The notes: generated from the sequence alone by a model not told the origin. A DNA stretch of 64,000 nucleotides from Harmonia axyridis (GCF_914767665.1 NC_059504.1:8682501-8746500), one strand, 5' to 3'. Counted from the first letter of the stretch, positions 1 through 10,215 are shown. Translations and numbers: made by a program.

Positions 1-159
1 GAGGAAATGAATCTTATGGTAACGTAAAAAGACTGTAGAGGAAGTGGGAATTCGTCATACAAGTCGGTACGGGTTTAAAAAATAATTAGTGTAAAAAGGG
101 CATTAAGTTTCATTATTTAAATGTATGTGGTCGTCTTTATTAAAGAATGGTGAATAATG

Positions 160-400
160 GAGATTTTTGGCGGAATAATAACTGTGATTTTTGACGAAAT
201 CATAAAGGTGATTTTTGACGTAGTATTAAGTGTGATTTTTGAAGAAATCATCATGATGATTTTTGACGAAATAATAATTGTGATTTTTGACGAAATCATA
301 ATGGTGATTTTTGACGTAGTATTAAGTGTGATTTTTGAAGAAATCATAATGGTGATTTTTGACGAAATAATAATTGTGATTTTTGACGAAATAATAATTT
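160..400. repeat. 24-bp minisatellite, unit 1 (about 10 copies)
   Basis: Monomer is of the type gtgatttttgacgaaataat plus four bases. Variant monomers (…gacgtagtattaagt, …gaagaaatcat) recur four monomers apart, so a 96-bp sub-repeat is visible inside the block. Confidence 0.9.
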
Positions 401-901
401 TTGTTGTCGTTCCGAATTCCGATAATCTCAGCTGCAATTTCGCGTACCCGAACACCCACTCTGTCTTTTGTTCTTACGATTTCATTACAAAGTAATTTAT
501 AATTTTCGTCCGAGCGAGTCTGGCCGAGCTAAGCGAAGCGCGGGTCCTTTTTGTAGCGACACACGATACAGGAGTGAGTTACAACCACGGATAATTTAAA
601 ATAATATTATATTTCGTGCGTGCGTTTTAAATAGCCTGTCAAATGGTGGCCGGAATTGAGACTTCATTAAAATGAAGCATTGCTTTCGGATAAATATGGA
701 AATACTTAACTCCGATTTCTATTGGGAAGATCAGGGGTGGCCGGGAGGAAATGAATCTTATGATAACTTAAAAAGCATGTAGAGGAAGTGGGAATTCGTC
801 ATACAAGTCGGTACGGGTCTTTAAAAATAATTAGTGTAAAAAGGGCATTAAGTTTCATTATTTAAATGTATGTGGTCGTCTTTATTAACGAATGATAAAT
901 A

Positions 902-1027
902 ATGGTGATTTTTGGCGGAAAAATAACTGTGATTTTTCACGAAATAATAACTGTGATTTTTGACGAAATAATAACTGTGATTTTTGACGAAATCATAATG
1001 GTGATTTTTGACGAAATAATAATTTTT
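902..1027. repeat. 24-bp minisatellite, unit 2 (about 5 copies)
   Basis: Same 24-bp monomer as unit 1, with about five copies. This accounts for the unit being about 120 bp shorter than unit 1. Confidence 0.9.
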
Positions 1028-1525
1028 GTTTTCGTTTGGAATTCCAATAACCTCGGCTGCAATTTCGCGTATCCGCACACCCACTCCCTCTTTTGTTCTT
1101 ACGATTTCATTACAAATTAATTTAAATTTTTCGTCCGAGCGAGTCTGACCGAGCTAAGCGAAGCGCGGGTCCTTTTTGTAGCGACACACGATACAGGAGT
1201 GAGTTACAACCACGGATAATTTAAAATAATATTAAATTTCGTGCGTGCGTTTTAAATAGCCTGTCCAATGGTGGCCGGAATTTAGACTTCATTAAAATGA
1301 GGCATTGCCTTTGGATAAATATGGAAATACTTAACTCCGATTTCTATTGGGAAGATCAGGGGTGGCCGGGAAGAAATGAATCTTATGGTAACGTAAAAAG
1401 CCTGTAGAGGAAGTGGAAATTCGTCATACAAGTCGGTACGGGTCTAAAAAATAATTAGTTTAAAAAGGGGATTAAGTTTCATTATTTAAATGAATGTGGT
1501 CGTCTTTATTAACGAATGGTGAATA

Positions 1526-1747
1526 ATGGTGCTTTTTGGCGGAATAATAACTGTGATTTTTGACGAAATAATAACTGTGATTTTTGACGAAATAATAACT
1601 GTGATTTTTGATGAAATAATAACTGTGATTTTTGACGAAATATTAATGATGATTTTTGACGTAGTATTGAGTGTGATTTTAGAAGAAATCATAACGGTGA
1701 TTTTTGACAAAATTATAATGGTGATTTTTGACGAAATAATAATTTTT
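1526..1747. repeat. 24-bp minisatellite, unit 3 (about 9 copies)
   Basis: Nine monomers. The first four are nearly identical and the later ones carry the same variants seen in unit 1 (gacgtagtattgagt, then agaagaaatcataa). Confidence 0.9.
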
Positions 1748-2248
1748 GTTTTCGTTTGGAATTCCGATAACCTCGGCTGCAATTTCGCTTACCCGAACAC
1801 CCACTCTGTCTTTTGTTCTTACGATTTCATTACAAAGTAATTTATAATTTTCGTCCGAGCTAGTCTGGCCGAGCTAAGCGAAGCGCGGGTCCTTTTTGTA
1901 GAGACACACGATACAGGAGTGAGTCACAACCACGGATAATTTAAAATAATATTAAATTTCGTGCGTGGTTTTCAAATAGCCTGTCAAATGGTTGCCGGAA
2001 TTTAGACTTCATTAAAATGAGGCATTGCCTTTGGATAAATATGGAAATGCTTAACTCCGATTTCTATTGGGAAGATCAGGGGTGGCCGAGAGAAATGAAT
2101 CTTATGTTAACGTAAAAAGCCTGTAGAGGAAGTGGGAATTCGTCATACAAGTCTGTACGGGTCTTTAAAAATAATTAGTGTAAAAAGGGCATTAACTTTC
2201 ATTATTTGAATGAATGTGGTCGTTTTTATTAATGAATGGCGAATAATA

Positions 2249-2356
2249 GTGATTTTTGACGGAATAAAAACTGTAATTTTTGAGGATATAATAACTGTGA
2301 TTTTTTATGGAATAATAACTGTGATTTTTGACGAAATCATAATGGTTATTTTTGAC
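2249..2356. repeat. 24-bp minisatellite, unit 4 (about 4-5 copies, truncated)
   Basis: Diverged monomers. The block is cut off within a monomer (gttatttttgac) and fused directly to the terminal segment of the larger unit. Confidence 0.85.
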
Positions 2357-2529
2357 TCCGATTTATATTGGAAAGATCAGGGGTGGCCGGGAGGAAATGA
2401 ATCTTATGGTAACGTAAAAAGCATGTATAGGAAGTGGGAATTCGTCATACAAGTGTCTTAAAGATAAAAAGTTCAAAAAGGGGATTCAGAAAATAAATAT
2501 GATCGTCTTTATTAATGAATGGCGAATAA

Positions 2530-2674
2530 TGGTGATTTTTGACGTTATAAGAACTGTGATTTTTGACGGAATGAGAACTGTGATTTTTGATGGAATAATA
2601 ACTGTGATTTTGGACGAAATAATAACTGTGATTTTGATGGAATAACAACTGTGATTTTCGACGAAATGATAATT
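2530..2674. repeat. 24-bp minisatellite, unit 5 (about 6 copies)
   Basis: Diverged monomers, some with a 1-bp loss (gtgattttgatggaataaca), so the frame seen in units 1-3 is not kept through this block. Confidence 0.85.
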
Positions 2675-2797
2675 TTTGTTTCAATTTGAAACACCGATAG
2701 CCTTGGCTGCAATTATGCGTACGAGAATACCCACTCCCCCACTTTCATTACAAAGTATTTTATATTTTTCATCCAAACGAGCTGAGCGAATCGCGGA

Positions 2798-3289
2798 ATA
2801 TTACATTTGTATATATCAGTAATAGCTCAAATCATTGAGGAACAATTTACGACTTCTTCGGAATGTCCGAATCTAATCTAATGATATAATCATGCCATTG
2901 AAAACAATCCATGCTAATTGCTTTAATGTTGGGATTGCAACTGTATTGCATTTTTATTGTTTCCTTCGTGTAGCTGAAATGCTACAAATAGAGACAAATG
3001 GTCGACATCTCGTGACGCCGACATATTGGTAACTTTAATTTTGGAAACGCTGAAAACAAAACACTTGGACAATGTTATGTTTTTCACACAAATTTACATC
3101 AGTGTCACGCTCATAAGAAGAGAAGCATGCCTGTGAAACCATCCTTATAGTTCAATTGGTTTGGTCATGAAAATCTTGTATACATTGGCAAATATCCTAA
3201 AACTTACTCTTTCTATTATTCATATAGTGTTTTTCAACAGCGATGATACAATTTGAAAATAAGAAAACATTATTATGAATTATTTGTCT
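2798..3289. other. No recognised feature
   Basis: AT-rich unique-looking sequence after the array. I see no gene, RNA or known repeat. Confidence 0.5.
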
Positions 3290-3619
3290 AGACACAATTT
3301 TATTTTATTCGAAATGATTATTCTCAATAACAGATGAAAATAATTTCAACTGAGATTGTTGTGCATCGTTCTCCATTATTGATTGTTGATCTTTGACCAT
3401 TTTTGCCACAAAAATATTGACCAATCGCTTCACCAGCATTAATTGCATACTACACTCAGTACCTTTATCTGGATGTAATGGTGTCTCAATTGCTTCGAGT
3501 GTATTTTGAAGCGTTGTTGAAGCTCTTTGCATGATTTAATGAAATAACTTAGTGGACACAAAAGACATAATAAATGTCAAAATGTATTACACAGTGTTCA
3601 TTATAACCATTTGGAATTG
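3290..3619 (-). pseudogene. Deletion derivative of a DD41D-type mariner transposon
   Basis: On the minus strand a start codon at 3532 opens a 75-codon frame to 3305, but this frame is probably not a real gene. The DNA around the ATG and its upstream 90 bp closely match the 5' end of the element at 38002-38433 (both share atggttataatg and gtcttttgtgtcc-like stretches, followed by the ATG and cttcaac). Further in, an adjacent frame reads AGEAIGQYF and then NGQ and NGER. This matches the family pattern of a Gly/Ile-Gly-Pro-Tyr-Phe-Phe block followed by an Asn-Gly-Glu-Arg block, and ETPLHPDK matches the family's PLHPEK motif. The N-terminal third and the first catalytic Asp region are missing. 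The end at 3619 is followed by TA, as expected for a mariner target. The left end is unclear. Confidence 0.6.
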
Positions 3620-3621
3620 TA

Positions 3622-4345
3622 TAATTTCTATCAAAAAACCTATTGATATACAGTGAAGATCTGTTGGAATTAAAATAAAATAAGAGGAGCTAGATCGAGA
3701 AAAGATTATGTACATTTAAAAATCGAAGCTGAACATTTCAATTGGGGTAAATCCACTCCGATTTATCTACTTGTACCAATAACACAAACATCTAGGGCAA
3801 CTCCTCACCTGTAGGCAGTTTACAGGCGTTATGAAAACCGAACGAGAAATAGAAAGAGTGGAAGATAACCATAAATCAATTCTTAACGGTAACGCCAGGC
3901 AACAAGACAGCGCCGACAATTATCAGCCGAGGAAATTAGAAAAGTTTATGGAAAACACACTTGGATGCGTTCTCGGTTTCGTTATGATTTAGAGTTTCGA
4001 TGGCTTATTTTTCAATGTCAAATTCCATCGTCTCAACTTCCGAATTTAAGTAGTTGTAAAGGGCCAGAGACCGCCTACACGGGGCTTCTGTAATATAATA
4101 TTTTCAAATCGTATATTATCATGTTATTTATGGAGTATTTAAAGTAGGTAGTACATCGTTAATGAATGGGAAGATATTGTGTAATAGCAAGAGTTATGAG
4201 ATAAGGATTTACCATGTAACGAACACGCCAATGCGTCTTCCAACTCACAGTTTATGACTTATTATATCAATCAACATGCTGAAAAATCAGGTGTAGTTGA
4301 ATAGGTTCAAAGCAGTAAGTCTTTAGATCTATTTTTTTTTAATAT
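3622..4345. other. No recognised feature
   Basis: Mostly AT-rich, with a slightly more GC-rich stretch near 3820-4080. No gene or repeat recognised. Confidence 0.5.
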
Positions 4346-4370
4346 GTAGATCTACCTGGTTCGTAGATGT
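4346..4370. repeat. Left copy of a 25-bp direct repeat flanking the foldback element
   Basis: Begins gtagatctacct. A copy with three mismatches lies at 5740-5764 in the same orientation, on the other side of the foldback element. Confidence 0.6.
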
Positions 4371-5717
4371 ATCGGGTTTTTCACCATAATTTGACCCCCC
4401 TTTAACTTTGTTACTAAAAGAGGTACAAAAAAATGTTTTCAACAAAAGTTTCACGAAATCGACTAGTGTTTTCTAAAATGATTTCAAAAAATTAAATATA
4501 TATAGAGTGGGCAACATATTGAATGCAACTTCATTTTTTCAAATGGAACACCTTGTATATTTTTCCATATTTGACTAGCTCTTTTTCCCCTGATTTCGAA
4601 TATATAACATATGTTTAGTCTATCTCTCTTATTCTGAGTACCCCAGAGTTTCAAATTTTAAGAATCACCTAGCATGCTCCAGTAATCAGTTTTCACGTGG
4701 TAGGTTGCGATAGAATTGATAGGTTGATAGTAGAATTGAAAAGGCAAGAGCAGCTTTCATTAAAATGAAAAAACTTTTCACGAGTCACGACCTGAACAAG
4801 AAGACCAAAATACGACTTCTGAAGTGCTATGTCTTTCCTGTGCTTCTGTATGGGGTGGAGTCATGGACGCTTACTGAAGCTTCGTGTAAGAGGCTTGAAG
4901 CATTCGAGATGTGGCTCTACAGAAGAATACTCCGAATCAGTTGGACAGAGCACATGACCAATGAGAGGGTGCTGATATTATTCAACAAGAAAACTGAAAT
5001 TGTTGACACCGTGAAGAGGAGGAAACTGGAGTACTTGGGCCACATCATGCGGAATGAACAAAGATACGGCCTCCTCCAGCTAATACTGCAATGCAAGGTT
5101 GAGGGAAAGAGAGGTCCCGGCAGAAGGAGAATTTCGTGGCTCAGAAATTTGAGAGTCTGGTTCTCGGAAACAACAATTGGACTGTTTCGTGCAGCAGTGA
5201 ATAAGGTCACAATAGCCAGAATGGTCTCCAATATCCGATAACGGATTGGCACTATCAAGAAGAAGAAGGTTGCGATAACTCAAAATGCCCTTTTTTGAGT
5301 TATCTCGTTGTTAACGATATATGACATACGTTTTTCACTATAAATTGAAACTCTAAAAAGGGCATTTTGAGTTGTCGCAGCCTACCACTTGAAAACTGAT
5401 TACTGAGCATGCTAGGTGGTTCTTAAAATTCGAAACTCTGTAGTACTCAGAATAAGAGAGATAGACCAAACATATGTTATATATTCGAAATCAGGGGAAA
5501 AAGAGCTAGTCAAATATAGAAAAATATACAGGGTGTTCCATTTGAAAAAATGAAGTTGCATGCAATATGTTGCCCACTCTGTATATATTTAATTTTTTGA
5601 AATCATTTCAGAAAATATTAGTCGATTTCATGAAACTTTTGTTGAAAACATTTTTTTGTACCTCTTTTAGTAACAAAGTTAAAGGGGGGTCGAATTATGG
5701 TGAAAAACCCGGTACAT
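4367..5717. mobile_element. Foldback element with about 350-bp inverted arms, split by a LINE
   Basis: The left arm from 4367 (gatgtatcgggtttttcacc) to 4712 reads as the reverse complement of about 5358-5717 (ending ggtgaaaaacccggtacat). The match continues past the LINE: 5278-5298 pairs with 5340-5370 (actcaaaatgccc against gggcattttgag). Without the LINE the element would be about 790 bp, with a loop of roughly 45-60 bp. It has no coding capacity of its own. The arms contain the motif tacagggtg (5527-5535), which recurs at the ends of other repeats in this window. The transposase responsible cannot be told from the sequence. Confidence 0.85.
4713..5266 (+). pseudogene. 5'-truncated non-LTR retrotransposon, reverse transcriptase C-terminal part
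   Basis: An open frame from about 4723 (ATG at 4765) to 5241 encodes the region after the reverse transcriptase catalytic core. Visible motifs are YVFPVLLYGVESWTLT (about residues 23-38 from the ATG), RRKLEYLGHIMRN, GKRGPGRRRISWLRNLR and a basic tail. These are typical of the C-terminal half of arthropod endonuclease/reverse transcriptase LINEs. An RTE-like clade is plausible because the 3' end is a run of aag/aga repeats (to 5266), but the clade is not certain. An 11-bp target-site duplication, aggttgcgata, lies at 4702-4712 and 5267-5277. The copy is therefore 5'-truncated at insertion, about 550 bp, and cannot move by itself. Confidence 0.85.
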
Positions 5718-5739
5718 GCTCTGCAGATTCACCTTATCA

Positions 5740-5764
5740 GTAGATCTACCTAGTTCATAGATCT
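5740..5764. repeat. Right copy of a 25-bp direct repeat flanking the foldback element
   Basis: Begins gtagatctaccta. Same orientation as 4346-4370 with three mismatches. Confidence 0.6.
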
Positions 5765-5845
5765 AAATAACGAATCATTCAATAATAGCCAGGCATGGAG
5801 CACATATGGCACCGCCAGTGGTAAAACACGTAAAATTGAGTTTGG

Positions 5846-6170
5846 ATCGAGATTTTCGAGTTTAAGTGAATCTACATTTGCAATCGTTTGAGGGAGTTTT
5901 GTGTTTTCATAACTCTCCTTGTCCTTGTCACAAACCGAAGAAAACTTTGAAAACCATGATTAATTTGAACAAATGGCGATTCCAACTTCTTGACCACTCA
6001 GCATATTCCCCAGATCAGGCTTCAGTAATTACTAACTCTTTGCAGACTCAAAAGAATGCCACAGAGAAAAGAATTTGGCTCTTATAAGGGGTGATAAATG
6101 TTTCTATAGGGAAGGTATTGAAAATTTAAAGGACTGTTTCACTCTTAAGGGGGACTATGTTGACCAATCA
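5846..6170 (+). pseudogene. Mariner transposase C-terminal fragment (lineage different from the Mos1-like copies)
   Basis: The frame from about 5866 contains FHNSPCPCHKPKKTLKT, LLDHSAYSPDQAS and, after a stop and a frame change, CFYREGIENL and LKGDYVDQ. This is the standard order of the second catalytic block (His-Asp-Asn, here His-Asn-Ser), the YSPD block, and the C-terminal Tyr-x-x-Gly-Ile and Gly-Asp-Tyr-Val block of mariner transposases. The second catalytic Asp is replaced by Asn. The third is lost in a garbled stretch (SVITN in place of a PSDY block). The N-terminal two thirds are absent. It abuts the next mariner fragment, which is on the opposite strand. Confidence 0.7.
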
Positions 6171-6231
6171 AGTTGAAATGTGAAGAAAACATGTCTTTCA
6201 ATTACCTGTTAAATCCGAGTCTAGTTAAAAA

Positions 6232-7108
6232 ACTTGTCATCTTTTGAAGCCATCCATGAATCGATCCAATTTTTCACTTCTTCATAAGATCAGAAGTGCT
6301 GGTCAGCCAGACCGTGTGCCATTGATCGAAACTAGTGATAGCCGAGGAAGCACCGTCTGGAGAATACGGCGGGTGGGGTAGGACTTCTCATTTCAACGTT
6401 TCCAAGTATGTCTCGATCACTTTCGCAATATGGAATTGAGCATTGTCATGCTATGAAATTATTTTATTATGTCTCTCGTTCTATTGCAGTCGTTTGTTTT
6501 TCAATGCACTGCTAAAACACATCAATTGTATTCGATAACGATCGCTTGTGATTGTTTCGGGCGGTTTTAACAACTCATAATACACTACGCTGAGCTGGTC
6601 CCACCAAATATGACCTTGGAACCGTGAATATTCGGTTTGGCCGTCGATGTGGAAGCATGGCCGGGATGTGCCCATGATTTTCTGCGCTTGGGATTATCGT
6701 AACGAACCCATTTTTCGTCTTTAGTCACAATGCGATTCAGAAATCCCTTCTGCCTTTGCCTTGCAAGCAGCAGTTCAAAAACAAACAAAAGCGTTGAAAC
6801 CACTCTCGGCACTAATAGCGGCCTCACCATAGGTATATGAGAGAATTCGATGAGCCTTAGTCGCAAATTTCTTTATATTGAAGCAGAAAATTAAAACCTC
6901 CAGCAAATGACGAGAATTTGGCTCGTTAGCTGACATGTTTAATCGAGAATAACCTTATGATGCAGACACAAACCGACTAATATTTCGATGGCGTTATGTT
7001 TACAAGTACTCACACTTATTGTATGACATTTACGATCTATTTATTTCGACTACCACTTACCGCTACATCCATTCATTCCAAAACGGCAGAAGCAATGTTG
7101 TACACCAA
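6232..7108 (-). pseudogene. Mos1-like mariner, internally deleted and 3'-truncated
   Basis: The element starts at a terminal inverted repeat ending about 7108 (acggcagaagcaatgttgta, then TA). Reading leftward on the minus strand, an ATG at about 6936 begins MSANEPNS and reaches KAHRILSYTYGEAAIS, the N-terminal helix-turn-helix region. A deletion then joins the end of the WFQRF block to LLARQRQKGFLNRIVTKDEKW, which holds the first catalytic Asp (DEKW). PKRRKSW, WWDQLSVVYYELL, HDNAQ (second Asp) and YSPDG follow, but the third catalytic block is destroyed by a frameshift and substitution. The 3' terminal repeat is missing, so the copy breaks off near 6232. It is Mos1-like by its motif set. Confidence 0.85.
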
Positions 7109-7900
7109 TTATTTGGTCGTAATTCTTTTTCAACTTTTTGGGGAATTTAGATATGTTATATTTATGATCTTTCATAGTTTAACTGATTGACGATTCACAT
7201 AACAAGGAAATCAAGAAGAATAGTGGCTCCAGGTATCTGCTAGCAACTAGTTGGTGATATAAAACTTTCATTACGAAATATTCTGAAGAAAAATGTTATG
7301 AAAGACAAATTGTTCCACGGAGATGCGCCATACTCATCACGGAAGCGAACTAATAGAAAATAATATCCCAAAATGAAAGCATATCCTCCCATTGTCAGAA
7401 ATATCTATATCAATTCTGGCTGAAAGTCTTCATACATGTTCCAACAAAAGCAGGCATAACTCATTTCGGTCACATACAAATTTCGTGTCATTTCCGTACA
7501 AAAAAAGCAATGGTTCAGAAGCAGTCCTAATGGAATCCGCTGAATATTGCAGACCTTTCGTACAACCTACTCTCTGCGAGCTTCCACTGCCGAAGAATAA
7601 TCTTTTGTTTCCTGTTTCAGACGTAGACTTATATGGAAAAGTTTGTTCTTTGATCCTGATCGAAAATATAAGGGAAAATTTGATTAATAATGTTTTCATA
7701 TGAGAGAAGATAGCACAATAGGCTTTTTGCAAAATACAGAATATTTTTATATTCATTGACATCCTCATAGATCAGACATATTAAGAACAAAAATCAATAA
7801 TTCCACAAACATATGAGATGGGCATTAATGTGATGTCAACGGCTTTTGAGTGCTCGTCATTCGTGCGCCAAATGGGGCTTAATTTATATATATAAGTATA
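7109..7900. other. No recognised feature
   Basis: Open frames on both strands at 7392-7768 overlap each other and match nothing I know. A short (ta)n tract lies at 7884-7900. Confidence 0.5.
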
Positions 7901-8340
7901 TACAGGGTGACTAAAGTCAATGCTCGATAACCCTTTGAAATTTTGGGCTAGGAGAATGATTCAAATTTTGATGTAATCGACAGTACTCAGCCGAGCATGA
8001 ATTATTTTTGATGAGGCTGTTCCAAAAGTGGTGAAATATGATACCATCATTTTGAAATGCCCAATTTTTATATCATACCCATTCATAATCAGCAGGAAAT
8101 TCTGATTTCGGAATACTCCACTTGTCATCATTTATTTGTGGTTCTTATGGACCTAGGCCTTTTTTTTTCAATAAATTTCACGGATATAAAAGTTTAATAT
8201 CTTGAAAACTGCCAAATCGAAGAAATCATAAAAATGTTTGGAAATATTCATGAAATAGAGACCATGAGAACAAACAAAAACAATTATTGAATTCTCTTAA
8301 AGAGAATGACTAGATACATTATTATTATTAGATAATTATC
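7901..8340. repeat. Segment beginning with the tacagggtg motif
   Basis: tacagggtg at 7901-7909 directly follows a TA-rich tract, as at the outer ends of the large palindromes elsewhere in the window. I could not find the other end, so the length is a guess. No coding content. Confidence 0.35.
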
Positions 8341-8390
8341 GGTCCTATGAACTGATCAGATGTCTGCAAACTGTTCTCAAATCGATCTAC
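8341..8390 (-). pseudogene. Left remnant of the DD41D transposase interrupted by the foldback
   Basis: On the minus strand the frame entering from the foldback reads QFIGPIII, fitting the family's Gly-Val-Ile-Gly-Pro-Tyr-Phe-Phe block that normally follows the part preserved at 9014-9262. Short and degraded, so weak evidence. Confidence 0.35.
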
Positions 8391-9013
8391 ACAGGCTGTT
8401 TCATTGGGAAACGGAAATACTTCACAGGTGCATAGGTGGCACCAAGGTGGTTCTAGAGATAACCCATTTATTGGGTCTTACTGTCTTCGTAGCCGAGATA
8501 CAGAGTGTTTTATGAATTTTGCCCGTTTCTTTCAGAGGCCATATCGAACGAACCACCCAGTATATATTCTTCATATTTGGCAAATATGTTCCTAATTGAG
8601 AGCCCAAAATTTGTGCAGTAAAACTATCTGCGCGAAAATTTGTACACGTCTCAGTTCAGTTTTTAGTGGTGTTTCCGAATATTAAAACAGATTTTCAAAA
8701 TTCCGATGTACAGGGTGTTGTTTCGAGCATTCAAAGAATTCATAATTTTTTGTTAACCCGGACCTGGATTTTCAAGGCGGTTATTGCATGATACGTTTGG
8801 GCTCTCAATTAGGAACATATTTGCCAAATATGAAAAAAATAAACCGGGTGGTTCGTTTAATATGGCCTCTGAAAGACACGGGCAAAATTCATAAAACACC
8901 CTGTATCTCGGCTACGAAGACAGTAAGACCCAATAAATGGGGTATCTCCAGAACCGCCTTGGTGCCACCTATGCACCTGTGAAGTATTTCCGTTTCCCAA
9001 TGAAACACCCTGT
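8391..9013. mobile_element. Foldback element with about 215-bp inverted arms
   Basis: 8391-8605 (acaggctgtttcattgggaa) and 8798-9013 (ending ttcccaatgaaacaccctgt) are reverse complements at roughly 90% identity, around a loop of about 190 bp. The loop has its own tacagggtg at 8709-8717. No protein-coding content; open frames in the arms are mirror images of each other. The element appears to sit inside a DD41D transposase relic (8341-8390 and 9014-9262). Confidence 0.85.
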
Positions 9014-9262
9014 GTGAGCGATAAATATTAATGGCTTGAGGGTTGTCTTTGATCCATATATGGCAATTTTGTTTATTGACGAAGCCATTCGACCAAAATT
9101 GAGCTTCATCACTAAACACAATTCTTCGGTGAAAATGCTCATCTTCGGCCAGTTTCAAATTAGCCGATCAATCAGCAGGAATGGAACGTATGATTATCAT
9201 TTGGATTTGATTCTTTCACGTGCTGTAGGCATGTAAGCCGAAATCTTTATGTAGAATTTTCC
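9014..9262 (-). pseudogene. DD41D-type mariner transposase fragment
   Basis: The minus strand reads LHAYS and, after stops and frame changes, MKLAEDEHFHRRIVFSDEAQ, then FWSNGFVNKQNCHIW. The FSDEA block holds the first catalytic Asp, and FVNKQNC is the hallmark just after it. Upstream on the minus strand (up to about 9262) KILHKDFGLHAY corresponds to the end of the DNA-binding domain. Stops interrupt the frame. The continuation is displaced by the foldback element at 8391-9013. Confidence 0.75.
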
Positions 9263-10058
9263 ACGTTTGGGAATGAAAAATATCAAACAGGATTTGAAAA
9301 TGTTGTCAAACAACCTATCGAATAGATTGCACTCTTCTCTTGAGTTAAATTGTCCGAATGAACTTTTGAATCAACTATAACATTGGGGTTAATTCCACTT
9401 TGAGGGTATTTTTCGATCCCAGCCCAACAATTATAGCTCGAATAGCAGATAACTCGATCTCGTCATGAATCAATTCTGGCTAAACGAATTTCAGGATCGA
9501 ACACAGAAAGGTCGATCCGGTACTAGACGTCATGTAACAATAACGAATTTGGTTAGCGCAAATTGAAGAGTACATTATTCAGCTCACTCCAGTTCAAATA
9601 TACGGAGGGAGCTAGACAGCCGGGCTGCCATTGTTATAAACCCTTTTTGGCACAAATATTTTTGCGTTCGAGATCCCCTACGGTTTGGTTATGTGAGACA
9701 ATGCATCTGGTTCTCGGGTTCTCGTGAATTGTACGTCTGATTCGTCTGAATTATTGATAGGATCCGATTTAATTAGGGAAGTACGTAATTCTGACTTTGG
9801 TGGTGTCACGAATATCTTGACGAAGAAGAGGGTTATGGGATTGCTTTGTGGTAACCACTCTTATAGATGGGGGGAGGTTTGAAATTCAATATGATGTTGA
9901 TTCGATTACATCAATGTATATTGTGGTTGAACCACGTGTTTGTGATTGTTAGTTTTTAATTAATTTAATTATGATTTTGATTTTCTCTGAATGATTTATT
10001 CATGTTTACTATTTTGAAGTTTATAGTTTGAATTATACAAAATCTAGAAATCGAGAAA
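9263..10058. other. No recognised feature
   Basis: Single-copy-looking sequence. No gene, RNA or repeat recognised. Confidence 0.5.
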
Positions 10059-10100
10059 GAAATGATAAAAGCACAGACGCGTCTGTGCTTTTATCATTTC
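10059..10100. repeat. Perfect 42-bp palindrome, no spacer
   Basis: 21-bp arms meet at the centre acgcgt (10078-10083); arm one starts gaaatgataaaagcacagac and the second is its exact reverse complement. The symmetry stops abruptly at 10058/10101. Confidence 0.95.
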
Positions 10101-10215
10101 GTGAAGTCAAGTGTGTTTGCTGTTTGTTCAAAATTGATAAGTAACGGATACATAAAATTATATGTTACTTTCAGCAAAATTTTGTAAATTTTTATAAATA
10201 ATTGTCTTGGAAATA

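Larger units (their letters stand above)
1..2797. repeat. Higher-order tandem array (units of about 744, 625, 720, 301 and 400 bp)
   Basis: Five head-to-tail units begin with the same anchor (gaggaaatgaatcttatg and variants) at about 1, 745, 1370, 2090 and 2391. Each full unit holds a 24-bp minisatellite block, then a conserved segment (ttcgtccgagcgagtctg, then cctttttgtagcgacacacg) and a conserved end (gggaagatcaggggtggccg). Unit lengths 744, 625 and 720 differ by about 5x24 and 1x24 bp, so minisatellite copy number explains the length variation. Unit 4 is shortened by a deletion from inside its minisatellite to just before the next anchor. Unit 5 is the most diverged and fades out near 2797. 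The array runs off the left edge of the window, so its true size is unknown. It looks like a satellite-type array rather than a gene. Confidence 0.9.

Noticed and set aside
157..495. Octapeptide-repeat frame annotated as a protein
   Set aside because: A stop-free 24-bp repeat gives long frames on both strands automatically. Kept as a finding, not as a gene.
160..2674. CRISPR-like array
   Set aside because: Repeats are directly adjacent with no unique spacers, and the DNA is eukaryotic.
3305..3532. 75-codon ATG frame on the minus strand as a small host gene
   Set aside because: Its DNA aligns with a DD41D transposon and the transposase motifs are in a neighbouring frame, so the open frame is accidental.
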